Origin: Actibacterium atlanticum
Lineage (GTDB): Bacteria; Pseudomonadota; Alphaproteobacteria; Rhodobacterales; Rhodobacteraceae
DNA: 64,000 nucleotides
Direction of reading: 5' to 3'
Assembly (NCBI RefSeq): GCF_000671395.1
Contig: NZ_AQQY01000009.1
Coordinates: forward strand, 1 to 64,000
Position 1 is the stretch's first letter. Each line of letters begins with the position of its first letter. Shown here piece by piece: positions 17,269 through 25,703 of the stretch. The notes beneath the pieces are model-generated. The model searched no databases, was not told the DNA's origin, and worked only from the letters and a program-made list of their open reading frames with translations. A program made the position numbers and the translations under genes.

Positions 17269-18204
17269 TTAGATCAGGGCCAATATCCCCAGACAGGCGG
17301 CCAGCGCAACCATTGCGCGCAGGTAAAGGCGCAATCCGCGGTGCAGATCGCTGGGGCTTGGGTCGGGCGCAGCGCCATTCACCCATGGCTCGGAGAGGAC
17401 GGTGTCGCCATAGCTGCGCGGGCCTGACAAGCGCAGGTTCAGCGCACCTGCCAAGGCGGCCTCGGGCCAGCCGGCATTGGGCGATCGGTGCTGGCTGGCG
17501 TCTTTCGCCATCTGCCGCAGGGCAGATATTGGCCGTGCCGAGGTCAGCGCGAACAACACCCCCGTCAGACGGGCGGGGATCAGGTTGACCACATCATCCA
17601 ATCGCGCGGCGAATTTTCCGAAATACTCGTAGCGGTCATTGCGATGCCCGATCATCGAGTCCAACGTGTTGATTGCCTTATAGGCGGCGATGCCGGGCAA
17701 GCCAAAGACCAGCCCCCAGAACAGCGGCGCGACAATCCCGTCGCTGGTGTTCTCGGCCAAGCTTTCTAACGCCGCGCGGGCGACGGCGGGTTCGTCCAGC
17801 TGCGACGGGTCGCGTCCAACGATCATCGACACCGCGAAGCGCGCGGCAGCCAGATCACCTTGGGCCAGAGGTCGCGCGACAGCGGAAACATGGCTGTGCA
17901 TGGAGCGCGCCGCGACCAGCGGCCAAGCCAGCACCCCGGCCAAGATGGCTCCCTCCCATCCGGACGGGACCAGACCCACAATCAAGATGGCGGGTATCGT
18001 GGCGCAAGCGATCGTAAGTAGGCTGGTCAGCGCCCCCATGATAAGGCGACGTTTGGCTGAGCCGTCATTCAACCGGGTTTCAAGTGCGCCGATCACCCGT
18101 CCCAGCCAGGTTACGGGATGGCCGATGCGTTTGAACAGGCCGTCGGGCCAGCCAATCAGCGCATCCAGTACCAACGCCACAAGCATTGCCAGCGCACCGG
18201 TCAT
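17269..18204 (-). CDS. cobD: Adenosylcobinamide-phosphate synthase CobD (CbiB)
   Basis: This 311-aa integral membrane enzyme attaches the aminopropanol-phosphate linker to adenosylcobyric acid. Family landmarks are DALIGWPDGLFKRIGHPVTW near the N-terminus, ESLAENTSDGIVAPLFW in the middle and AYKAINTLDSMIGHRNDRY. Several hydrophobic helices are present, including the last residues. Its start overlaps the stop of the kinase-like gene upstream (ATGA). Confidence 0.94.
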   Translation of the reverse strand: MTGALAMLVALVLDALIGWPDGLFKRIGHPVTWLGRVIGALETRLNDGSAKRRLIMGALTSLLTIACATIPAILIVGLVPSGWEGAILAGVLAWPLVAARSMHSHVSAVARPLAQGDLAAARFAVSMIVGRDPSQLDEPAVARAALESLAENTSDGIVAPLFWGLVFGLPGIAAYKAINTLDSMIGHRNDRYEYFGKFAARLDDVVNLIPARLTGVLFALTSARPISALRQMAKDASQHRSPNAGWPEAALAGALNLRLSGPRSYGDTVLSEPWVNGAAPDPSPSDLHRGLRLYLRAMVALAACLGILALI

Positions 18205-19013
18205 CTGGTGCTCCCGGCGCGAAACTGTACAACCTGCCGAAACCCACTTTGGCGCAGCGCTGATTTGGCTGATGGCGGCACGGTGCCCGGCGCAAAGATC
18301 AATCCGCGCGCTGACCCGGTATGCGCGATGACATGGCCTAAAGCCCCAAGTCGTTTCGCCAAGCTTTCGGTCGGGTCTTGCGCTGGACCGCGCAGGGCCA
18401 GATTGCGCTGGGCGGACAGGCTGGCGACCTGCGCAAGTGTTTCAAGGTCGGGCGCGCGCTGCCAACGGGCCACAAGGTCCGATACATCGGCAAAGTTATG
18501 ATCGACCGGTCGGGTGCGCCGGGGCGGACCAAAGAAACCACCAACCACATCGAACCGGGGCAGGGGCGGCAGTTGGGCCAGAACCTGCGCTCGACGCGAG
18601 GCCCAAAGCACACGTTCGGGCCGGGGCAACATAAGCGGATCGCTGGCGCCCTCCGTCGCGATACAGGCTTGCGCGATCTCTTTGGCCGTCACATCCCGAC
18701 AAGCCAGATGCGCCAGAGCAACCAGAGCGGCGGTTGAGGCCCCGGCGCCGCCACCGGCAGGCATTTGCGCGTGCAGACGAAACCGTCCAAATGCGCCGTT
18801 CAGACCTGTCAGAAATGTGCGCGCCTGTGCCGGAGTGATAAGCCGCTGTTGACTGAACAGGCGCAGGTGGCGATCGGGTTGGAACTGCGCCGTCACACAG
18901 AGGTCGGGGCACGGCAGTGTCAGCAACGCAACGGGGCCATTTTCTCCGATGCGGCCCTGGATCAGCTCTCCGAAATGGCCGGCGATACGGGCGGTCAGGG
19001 GGCTGTTGCGCAC
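18201..19013 (-). CDS. PduX/BluE-like GHMP kinase, probable L-threonine kinase
   Basis: This 270-aa GHMP-superfamily protein probably phosphorylates L-threonine to feed cobC. The ATP-binding motif is MPAGGGAGASTAALVALAHL, a variant of the GHMP P-x3-G-(L/A)-x-S-S signature, and the N-terminal ARIAGHFGELIQGRIG matches the PduX group. No ATG is available upstream of the first domain. I chose the GTG at 19013 (VRNSPLTARIAG) with a G-rich stretch just upstream. This gives a 19-bp overlap with the phosphatase gene. The open frame continues to 19217 but only antisense-free inside the phosphatase gene in another frame. Neighbours cobD and cobC support the role. Confidence 0.8.
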   Translation of the reverse strand: MRNSPLTARIAGHFGELIQGRIGENGPVALLTLPCPDLCVTAQFQPDRHLRLFSQQRLITPAQARTFLTGLNGAFGRFRLHAQMPAGGGAGASTAALVALAHLACRDVTAKEIAQACIATEGASDPLMLPRPERVLWASRRAQVLAQLPPLPRFDVVGGFFGPPRRTRPVDHNFADVSDLVARWQRAPDLETLAQVASLSAQRNLALRGPAQDPTESLAKRLGALGHVIAHTGSARGLIFAPGTVPPSAKSALRQSGFRQVVQFRAGSTR

Positions 19014-19576
19014 TGGTTTACCCCCCCGATGACAAACTGGCCGCCGGGCAGAAGGGTTATCCGCGTGACAGACAGTGGTTTCACATCGAACGACAAAGCG
19101 GGTGCAACCGTACCAATTGCCAGCGCCAAAGCGGCGCGCACCGTGCCGGCATGGGCGACAATGGTCGCCGGGCCTCGCAATGCGATATCGTTCAAGATAG
19201 GGGATATGCGGGCGCAAATATCGGCAAAACTTTCCCCTTCAGGCGGGCGGTGTTCGGCCAACAGTTCACCGCTTAACGGGCCAATATCTGGGATGTCTCC
19301 AAAGGGCAGACCCTCCCATGCGCCAAAGCTTTGCTCCCACAGGTCCGCATGTGTCTCGGGTGTCAGGCCGGGCCAGAGCTGTGCGCTGGTTTGCAAGCAC
19401 CTTTGGGCCGGGCTAGCGATCAAGCGCTCGGGCCTAGAAAGCATCGCACGCAGCGCGTCAAACCCCGCCTTGTTGCTGCAATCAGCGGGCAGATCGCGAC
19501 GGCCATAAACGCGGCCATCGCCCTGCACCGGGGCGTGCCGTATCAGCGTCAACTCCGCGCCGGGCTGTGCCTGCAT
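18995..19576 (-). CDS. Histidine phosphatase, probable alpha-ribazole phosphatase
   Basis: This 193-aa protein of the phosphoglycerate-mutase-like histidine phosphatase family has the catalytic RHAPV near residue 13-17 (family RHG) and the second catalytic His in IVAHAGTVRAALAL. In this setting it most likely removes phosphate from alpha-ribazole-5'-phosphate or adenosylcobalamin-5'-phosphate (Salmonella CobC role). Sequence alone does not exclude another phosphatase role. It diverges from cobP with only 51 bp between starts, and overlaps the kinase gene downstream. Confidence 0.82.
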   Translation of the reverse strand: MQAQPGAELTLIRHAPVQGDGRVYGRRDLPADCSNKAGFDALRAMLSRPERLIASPAQRCLQTSAQLWPGLTPETHADLWEQSFGAWEGLPFGDIPDIGPLSGELLAEHRPPEGESFADICARISPILNDIALRGPATIVAHAGTVRAALALAIGTVAPALSFDVKPLSVTRITLLPGGQFVIGGVNQCATAP

Positions 19577-19627
19577 AGCCGAATTACCCCTTCCACACGA
19601 CGCCCATATCTGCTTTTTCTGCGCCTC

Positions 19628-20143
19628 ATGAGCAAGGTGATTTTATACACAGGGGGGGCGCGTTCCGGCAAAAGCACTCTGGCCGAGCGGCATACATTGT
19701 CGCTGGGATCGCCTGCCGTTTACGTTGCCACAGCCGAGGTGAGGGACGCCGAGATGGGCGCCCGTGTGGCCTTGCACCAAGCACGACGCGGCGCTGAATG
19801 GAACGATGTTCAGGAACCATTTAACCTGTTGCAAATATTGCAAGAAACAGATGGTCAAGGCCCGCGTCTGGTGGATTGCCTAACCCTGTGGCTGAGCAAC
19901 ATGATGCTCGCTGAAATGGACTGGGAGGCCCAGGTGAACGCCTTGGCGCTGGCCTTGCCAGAACTCATAGACCCGGTGGTGCTCGTGACCAATGAAGTGG
20001 GCGCAGGAATCGTCCCTGAAAACGCGCTGGCACGGCGCTACCGCGACGCCTCGGGGCTGATGAATCAGATGATCGCCGCCCAGGCCGACGAAGTTTACAT
20101 GGCCGTCTGTGGCCTGCCGATGAAGGTAAAACCGAATGACTGA
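19628..20143 (+). CDS. cobP: Bifunctional adenosylcobinamide kinase / guanylyltransferase CobP (CobU)
   Basis: This 171-aa enzyme phosphorylates adenosylcobinamide and transfers GMP from GTP to make adenosylcobinamide-GDP. The P-loop is GGARSGKS (residues 9-16). The guanylylated histidine of the family matches His50 in ARVALHQARRG. DCLTLWLSNMM and VTNEVGAGIVPENALARRYRD are further signatures. The ATG at 19628 gives the family N-terminus MSKVILYTGG; the open frame further left runs through the divergent phosphatase. Its 3' end overlaps the cobT start by 8 bp. Confidence 0.95.
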   Translation: MSKVILYTGGARSGKSTLAERHTLSLGSPAVYVATAEVRDAEMGARVALHQARRGAEWNDVQEPFNLLQILQETDGQGPRLVDCLTLWLSNMMLAEMDWEAQVNALALALPELIDPVVLVTNEVGAGIVPENALARRYRDASGLMNQMIAAQADEVYMAVCGLPMKVKPND

Positions 20144-21161
20144 GACTTCTTTCACACTGACCGCGTTGCGCGATTTGACCACGATCAGCGCAAGCCTGCC
20201 CGCGGCAGACACCGCCGCCGGACAGGCCGCCCAAGACCGACAGAACCAGTTGACCAAACCGCCGGGAAGTCTGGGGCGGCTTGAGGAACTGGCTGCGTTC
20301 ATGGCGACGTGGCAGGGGGTGGATTGCCCCAAGATTGACACCGCGCAGGCCGTCGTTTTTGCCGGCAATCATGGTATTTGCGCGCAGGGCGTGAACCCCT
20401 ATCCGCAAGAGGTTACCGCCCAGATGGTGGCGAACTTTGAAGCCGGTGGCGCGGCGATCAACCAATTATGTGCCGTAAATGGCGCACAGCTGTCGGTCGT
20501 TGCGCTGGATCTGGACCGCCCCACTGCCGATTTCACCCAAGGTCCTGCCATGAGCGAGGCCGAAACGTTAGAGGCCATGGCGCGTGGCGCTCAGGCCGTG
20601 GATGGGTCTGCGGATATCTTGGTGCTGGGTGAGATGGGCATTGGAAACTCTACCATCGCGGCCGCGCTGGCGTGTGCAACATTTGGTGGGGGGGCTGCCA
20701 AATGGGTCGGTCCCGGCACCGGGTCGGATGCACAGGGTGTCGCACGTAAGGTTGATGCGATTGAACGCGGTCTGGCCAAGCACGATGCGCTGAAAGGAAA
20801 TTTCCCCGCCTTTTTGGCGGCTTTGGGAGGACGCGAACAGGCTGCGATATGCGGAGCGGTTCTGGCCGCGCGGGCCAAACGCATTCCGGTAATTCTGGAT
20901 GGGTTTATCTGTACCGCGGCGGTCGCCCCCCTGTTTGGTGCGGACCCTGCTCTTTTGGATCATTGCCTTGTCGGTCATGCCAGTGCTGAACCGGGTCATC
21001 GCTTATTGCTTGATGCTATGGGCAAAGAGCCGGTGCTGTCGTTTGATATGCGGTTGGGCGAAGGTTCTGGCGCGGCATTGGCGCTGGGCATTTTGCGTTC
21101 GGCTCTGGCGTGCCACAATGGCATGGCCACCTTTGCCGAGGCCGGAGTTTCCGACGCATGA
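20136..21161 (+). CDS. cobT: Nicotinate-nucleotide:dimethylbenzimidazole phosphoribosyltransferase CobT (CobU in aerobic naming)
   Basis: This 341-aa enzyme makes alpha-ribazole-5'-phosphate from 5,6-dimethylbenzimidazole and nicotinate mononucleotide. Landmarks are the N-terminal LTKPPGSLGRLEELA, VFAGNHGICAQGVNPYPQEVTAQM and the C-terminal LDGFICTAAVAPLF and HASAEPGHRLLL segments; the family's general base Glu lies near the C-terminus, here in the LGEGSGAALAL region. It is not the cobaltochelatase subunit also called CobT. It overlaps cobP and cobS in one operon. bluB, which would make DMB, is not in the window. Confidence 0.95.
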   Translation: MTETSFTLTALRDLTTISASLPAADTAAGQAAQDRQNQLTKPPGSLGRLEELAAFMATWQGVDCPKIDTAQAVVFAGNHGICAQGVNPYPQEVTAQMVANFEAGGAAINQLCAVNGAQLSVVALDLDRPTADFTQGPAMSEAETLEAMARGAQAVDGSADILVLGEMGIGNSTIAAALACATFGGGAAKWVGPGTGSDAQGVARKVDAIERGLAKHDALKGNFPAFLAALGGREQAAICGAVLAARAKRIPVILDGFICTAAVAPLFGADPALLDHCLVGHASAEPGHRLLLDAMGKEPVLSFDMRLGEGSGAALALGILRSALACHNGMATFAEAGVSDA

Positions 21162-21919
21162 ACCTGACTGCCCGCTGGTCTGAATTGCGCATCGCTTTGA
21201 TGCTGCTGACCCGGCTTCCGGCGGGGCGGATCAAGGGGCAGGTACCCTCTATGGCGCAAAGCGTATGGGCGTGGCCCATTGTCGGGGCCGTGGTCGGCGG
21301 GCTGGCTGCGCTGACCTATGGCGCGGCTTTCGCCGTTGGGTTTGGACCGGTTTTGGCGGCGATGTTGTCATTAACGGTGGGCCTGTTTGTCACGGGCGCG
21401 ATGCATGAAGACGGCCTTGCTGATCTTGCTGACGGTTTTGGCGGCGGACAGAGCCGTCATCGCAAGCTAGAGATCATGCGTGACAGCCGGATCGGGACCT
21501 ATGGGGTTGCCGCGCTGATACTATCCATTCTGTTGCGTGTTGCCGCCATCGAAAGCGTGGCCAACCCCATAGTTGTTCTGCCCGCAATGATCACCCTTGC
21601 TGTCATCAGCCGCACGATGATGGCGCTTTGGCTATATGCCTTGCCGCCTGCCCGCACGGATGGTTTGGGTCACGGCGCCGCGCGCCCCGCCCCGCTGGCG
21701 GTCGCTGCTGCACTTACACTGGCTGGGATGCTGTCTGTGCTGCTGCTGCCCTTCGGCACCGGCTTGGGCGTGGTTGTCGCAACGGTTTTGGGGAGCGGAC
21801 TAGTTGCAATGACTGCCATGCGCCAGATCGGCGGCCAGACCGGGGATGTGATGGGGGGCGCCCAACAAATCGGCGAAATCAGCGGCTGGCTGGCGTTGGT
21901 GATTCTGATTGAGATCTAA
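21158..21919 (+). CDS. cobS: Adenosylcobinamide-GDP ribazoletransferase CobS (CobV)
   Basis: This 253-aa polytopic membrane enzyme joins alpha-ribazole (or its phosphate) to adenosylcobinamide-GDP, the last assembly step. It has the signature HEDGLADLADGFGGG (about residues 79-93) and about six hydrophobic helices. The ATG at 21158 (MNLTARWSELRIALMLLTRLP) overlaps the cobT stop by 4 bp (ATGA); an upstream 16-codon extension lies in cobT. It ends the cobPTS operon. A small hairpin without a T run (cctttg/caaagg, 21927-21941) follows. Confidence 0.95.
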   Translation: MNLTARWSELRIALMLLTRLPAGRIKGQVPSMAQSVWAWPIVGAVVGGLAALTYGAAFAVGFGPVLAAMLSLTVGLFVTGAMHEDGLADLADGFGGGQSRHRKLEIMRDSRIGTYGVAALILSILLRVAAIESVANPIVVLPAMITLAVISRTMMALWLYALPPARTDGLGHGAARPAPLAVAAALTLAGMLSVLLLPFGTGLGVVVATVLGSGLVAMTAMRQIGGQTGDVMGGAQQIGEISGWLALVILIEI

Positions 21920-21950
21920 CGAATGTCCTTTGTATCAAAGGCATAGCCCT

Positions 21951-21999
21951 CAATAAGTAAATTAGATTTATTTAATATTGACATAGTTCCCCGAAAGGG
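21951..21999 (+). promoter_or_regulatory. AT-rich dyad and ribosome-binding site before the ROK gene
   Basis: The 87-bp gap holds a symmetrical AT-rich element, TAAAT-TAG-ATTTA (21958-21970), in a longer imperfect palindrome reaching about 21951-21977. ROK repressors such as Mlc and NagC bind AT-rich palindromes of this kind, so an autoregulatory operator is plausible. AAGGGA at 21995-22000 is the ribosome-binding site for the GTG at 22007. The operator role is inferred. Confidence 0.45.
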
Positions 22000-22006
22000 A
22001 GAATGT

Positions 22007-23269
22007 GTGGGCCGCATCCGTTTTAGGTCAGTCAAATCGGTCATGGACAACGCTAAAAATCAAGATCCCCCGCGCGAGGCGGCGGCGCACGGTGACGCCG
22101 TGCGCGGCTCAAACCAGAGCGGAATGCGCGCCCATAACGAGCGTCTTGTTCTGACGCTTGTGCGTCAGATGGGGCCGCTGCCCAAGGCCGAGATTGCCCG
22201 GATGACAGGCCTGTCGGCCCAGACCGTATCGGTGATCATGCGCGCGCTTGAAGCGGATGGTCTGCTTGAAAAAGGCGCTCCGATCCGGGGTAAGGTTGGG
22301 CAACCCTCGGTGCCAATGGGGCTAGTGGCTCAGGGCGCTTATTTCTTGGGGCTGAAGATTGGAAGACGCAGTCTGGAAATGATCCTTGTGGATTTTCTGG
22401 GCCGTGTTCAGGGGCGCGCGCAGACTTCGCATCGTTTTCCCGAACCTGATGCCGTTGTGCGTTTTGCTGAAAAAGCCATGACACAGCTGCTGGGTAAACT
22501 GCCTGTGCAGCATCGCAAACGGCTGGCGGGGCTGGGCATTGCCATGCCCTATCGGCTGTGGGAATGGGCCGATGCACTAAAGGTTGACCCTGCTCAGATG
22601 GCCGCATGGCAAGACCGCGATGTCGCCGTAGAAATCGCGCAGAGACTGGAAGTTCCTGTCTATTTGCAAAATGATGCGTCGGCTGCCTGCGGTGCAGAGC
22701 TGGTCTTTGGTGATCAGGACAAACCACGTAATTTTCTCTATTTCTTCGTAGGCTTTTTTGTCGGCGGCGGACTGGTGTTGGACAACGCACTTTACACCGG
22801 GCGCACGGGCAATGCTGCGGCGCTAGGATCGGCTCCTGTTCCGTCAGGCGATGGTCAGATGCGACAGCTTGTCGATCTGGCCTCGCTGGCGACGCTGGAA
22901 AAGGCGCTGCTGAACGAGGGCGGAAACAGCGATCAAATCTGGGGGGATAGCCAAGAATGGACTGTTCCCGCGCATTTGCTGGAGCACTGGCTGGACGGGG
23001 CAGCACAGGGGCTGGCCCATGTGATTGCCGGTTCTGTTTGTTTGATCGAATTCGATTGCGTTGTGATTGACGGCTGGATGCCGGATCACCTGCGTGAGGC
23101 GCTTGTCGCGCGCACTGTTGCGCAACTTAAACGCAGCGCGTTACCCGGAATTGATGTTCCCGATATACGCGTAGGTACCATTGGCAGCGATGCGCGCGCT
23201 TTGGGTGCCGCAAGCTTGCCGTTGTCGAACCGGTTTCTGGTCGACCGAAATGCACTCTGGAAAGGTTAA
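22007..23269 (+). CDS. ROK-family transcriptional regulator
   Basis: This 420-aa protein has an N-terminal winged helix-turn-helix (about residues 45-95: LVRQMGPLPKAEIARMTGLS then QTVSVIMRALEADGLL) and a C-terminal ROK sugar-kinase-like domain. The kinase-type ATP motif is not clearly conserved, as in ROK repressors. It probably senses a sugar or sugar phosphate. I chose the GTG at 22007 because AAGGGAG is spaced correctly upstream; the ATG at 22043 is an alternative with no good ribosome-binding site. A fructokinase follows after 4 bp, so the pair forms an operon and the regulator likely controls sugar use. Confidence 0.85.
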   Translation: MGRIRFRSVKSVMDNAKNQDPPREAAAHGDAVRGSNQSGMRAHNERLVLTLVRQMGPLPKAEIARMTGLSAQTVSVIMRALEADGLLEKGAPIRGKVGQPSVPMGLVAQGAYFLGLKIGRRSLEMILVDFLGRVQGRAQTSHRFPEPDAVVRFAEKAMTQLLGKLPVQHRKRLAGLGIAMPYRLWEWADALKVDPAQMAAWQDRDVAVEIAQRLEVPVYLQNDASAACGAELVFGDQDKPRNFLYFFVGFFVGGGLVLDNALYTGRTGNAAALGSAPVPSGDGQMRQLVDLASLATLEKALLNEGGNSDQIWGDSQEWTVPAHLLEHWLDGAAQGLAHVIAGSVCLIEFDCVVIDGWMPDHLREALVARTVAQLKRSALPGIDVPDIRVGTIGSDARALGAASLPLSNRFLVDRNALWKG

Positions 23270-23273
23270 GACG

Positions 23274-24200
23274 ATGATCCTTTGCTGTGGCGAAGCGCTG
23301 ATAGATATGATCCCCGCCCCCACGGACAGCGGTCGCGATGGGTTCGTGCCGCATTCCGGCGGGGCGATTTTCAACACAGCGATTGCGCTTGGCCGACTGC
23401 GCGTGCGGACCGGGATGCTGACGGGTCTGTCGCGTGACATGTTTGGGGCGCAACTGGCGGATGCGCTAGCTGCTAGCCACGTGGATACTTCCCATATTAT
23501 CACCACGGATCGTCCAACGACCCTGGCTTTCGTGAAGCTAACAGATGGCCACGCGACCTATTCATTCTATGACGAAAACACCGCCGGGCGGATGCTGGCA
23601 CCCGACGACATGCCTGCATTGCCCGACGATATTTCAACGCTTTATTTTGGGGGCATCAGTTTGGCATGCGAGCCGGGGGCAGATGCCTATGCCGCGCTCC
23701 TGGCCCGCGAGGGCAAAGACCGGGCTGTGATGATTGATCCCAACATTCGACCCAGTTTCATCAAGGATGAAGCGCGGTATCGCGCGCGGCTAGAGGCGAT
23801 GATTGCCCGGTCCGACATCCTGAAAATCTCGGACGAAGATCTGAACTGGATTCTGCCAGCACCGGATTCGTTAGAGTCGAAAGTGCGCAAGATGCTCACC
23901 ATGGGGCCGGCGTTGATTATCCTGACCAAAGGCGGTGAAGGGGCGACCGCCGTACTGGCGGATGGGGCCGAAGTTTCGGTGCCCGCGCAAAGGGTCGAGG
24001 TGGTCGATACAGTCGGCGCTGGCGATACTTTCAACGCGGGTGTTCTGGCAAAGCTTTCGCAGATTGGCGCGCTGACCAAATCCGGCCTTCGCCAGATTTC
24101 ACCAGACATGGTTGCCGAGGCGTTGGAATTTGGTGCGCGCGTAGCGGCGGTGACGGTTTCGCGCGCCGGAGCCAACCCACCCTGGGCCGAAGAGCTGTAG
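23274..24200 (+). CDS. Fructokinase, PfkB family
   Basis: This 308-aa ribokinase-fold carbohydrate kinase shows the N-terminal CGEALIDMIP, the substrate-binding SGGAIFNTAIALGRL region, and the C-terminal PfkB signature DTVGAGDTFNAG, in which the Asp is the catalytic base. It probably phosphorylates fructose at O-6; the exact sugar is inferred from family resemblance. GGAAAGG lies about 8 nt before the ATG at 23274. It follows the ROK regulator by 4 bp. The next gene (hupT) is 195 bp away and functionally separate. Confidence 0.85.
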   Translation: MILCCGEALIDMIPAPTDSGRDGFVPHSGGAIFNTAIALGRLRVRTGMLTGLSRDMFGAQLADALAASHVDTSHIITTDRPTTLAFVKLTDGHATYSFYDENTAGRMLAPDDMPALPDDISTLYFGGISLACEPGADAYAALLAREGKDRAVMIDPNIRPSFIKDEARYRARLEAMIARSDILKISDEDLNWILPAPDSLESKVRKMLTMGPALIILTKGGEGATAVLADGAEVSVPAQRVEVVDTVGAGDTFNAGVLAKLSQIGALTKSGLRQISPDMVAEALEFGARVAAVTVSRAGANPPWAEEL

Positions 24201-24395
24201 TTAAGACTGCCAATACTCCGAAAAGCGGCATCATGTGCACCGTTGCTTGGCCGTGCCTAAGTGTCTGCGCCTGCCTGCATTCTTTCGTTGAGCACACATC
24301 GGACGACGCGTCGCACTCTATGGTTTTTACAAATAGAAGGCGATGACGTAGGCTTTTGCCAAGAACAGGTGCGCGCGATTGAAATAGGAGACAAC
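24201..24395 (+). other. Intergenic region before hupT
   Basis: This 195-bp stretch separates the sugar module from the hydrogenase locus and must hold the hupTUV promoter. An open frame without a good start runs through it. AGGAG (24386-24390) is the ribosome-binding site for hupT. I see no clear terminator for the fructokinase gene and no convincing operator. Confidence 0.5.
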
Positions 24396-25703
24396 GTGGC
24401 TCAGGAAGCGGCCAACTTCGGAGAAGAGGCGTGGGTTGATGTGCTTGAGGCCGTCGACAAGACTTATGCTGAGCTTGTGGATTACCAGGAGCAGCTGGAA
24501 GCCCGCAACACAGAGCTGATGCAGCTGCGCTCTTTTCTGTCGTCGGTCATGACCTCGATCAGTGATTTCCTGATCGTCACGGGAAAAGACTGCCGGATCA
24601 CCGATGCCAGTGCGTCCTTTTGTGCCGCAGTTGGGGTTGCCAAAGAGGATTTGATCGGGCGCGATATCGGGGCCTTTCTGTCCGACAGTCATCGCGCAAA
24701 TTTGCTGGATACGATCCATCTGACATTTAGCATGAAAACCGGTGCAACGCTTGAGGCCGATCTGATCACGCGAGACGGGCCTGACCCAGTTGAATTTAAA
24801 GTCGCACCACGACTGGACAAACGCCGCCGGGCCACGGGGGTGGTTCTGACCGGACGCACACTGGGTGAATTGCGGCGTGCATTTTCCGAATTGGAACACA
24901 GCCACGAAGAACTGAAACACGCGCAGGGCCAGCTGGTGCGCAACGAAAAGCTTGCGTCGCTGGGTCGTTTGTTGGCGGGTGTCGCGCATGAACTGAACAA
25001 CCCCATCAGCTTTGTCTATGCCAACACTCATGTGTTGGAAAAGTATCTTGATCGGTTCGAAACCTATTTCGAACAGGTGCAGGCCGGGGCGTCGCGCACG
25101 GACCTGATTGAACTGCGCCAGGAACTGAAACTGGATCGCGATCTCAAGAACCTGCGCATCGCGATTGAGGGCGCGCGCGATGGCTCGGAGCGGGTGCGCA
25201 GCATCGTAGAAGATCTGCGTCGTCTGTCGGCGGATGGGTCGGGAGAGTTCAGCCAGTTTGACCTGTCAGAAACCGCGCGCATCGCCGCCAATTGGGTGAA
25301 GCGCGGTACCAAGTCCGCCTATGAAATTACCTATCGGGGCGAAGAGAATTGCATGGCCTATGGGCGGCCCGGTCATATCCAGCAGGTTGTAATGAACCTT
25401 GTTCAAAATGCCGTCGATGCATTGGCCGGTGTTGAAGATGCCGCAATTTGCCTTGATCTTTCGCAGGTTGGGGACCGTGCTGTTTTGACGGTTTGCGACA
25501 ATGGGCCTGGCGTTCCCGAGGATATCAGCACAACCATTTTTGATCCTTTCTTCACGACTAAACAGGTCGGGGATGGAACCGGGCTGGGTTTGTCGATTTC
25601 GCACAAGATTGCAGAAGAGCACGGGGGCTCTCTGAGCTTGGTCGCGAAAGAAGGCAAAGGGGCCTGTTTCCGTTTGGAGCTGCCCACAGGAGAGCCGACA
25701 TGA
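24396..25703 (+). CDS. hupT: Hydrogenase sensor histidine kinase HupT
   Basis: This 435-aa soluble PAS-domain histidine kinase has no membrane helix. An N-terminal coiled-coil-like segment and PAS domain (about residues 50-155) are followed by the HisKA domain with His198 (GVAHELNNPISF), and HATPase_c boxes NLVQNAVDAL, DNGPGVPEDI and DGTGLGLSISHKIAEEHGG. In Rhodobacter capsulatus HupT phosphorylates, and so inactivates, HupR when the H2 sensor HupUV reports no H2. The GTG at 24396 has AGGAG 5 nt upstream; upstream in-frame codons to 24261 lack a ribosome-binding site. It overlaps hupU by 4 bp, matching a sensory operon hupT-hupU-hupV. Confidence 0.9.
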   Translation: MAQEAANFGEEAWVDVLEAVDKTYAELVDYQEQLEARNTELMQLRSFLSSVMTSISDFLIVTGKDCRITDASASFCAAVGVAKEDLIGRDIGAFLSDSHRANLLDTIHLTFSMKTGATLEADLITRDGPDPVEFKVAPRLDKRRRATGVVLTGRTLGELRRAFSELEHSHEELKHAQGQLVRNEKLASLGRLLAGVAHELNNPISFVYANTHVLEKYLDRFETYFEQVQAGASRTDLIELRQELKLDRDLKNLRIAIEGARDGSERVRSIVEDLRRLSADGSGEFSQFDLSETARIAANWVKRGTKSAYEITYRGEENCMAYGRPGHIQQVVMNLVQNAVDALAGVEDAAICLDLSQVGDRAVLTVCDNGPGVPEDISTTIFDPFFTTKQVGDGTGLGLSISHKIAEEHGGSLSLVAKEGKGACFRLELPTGEPT

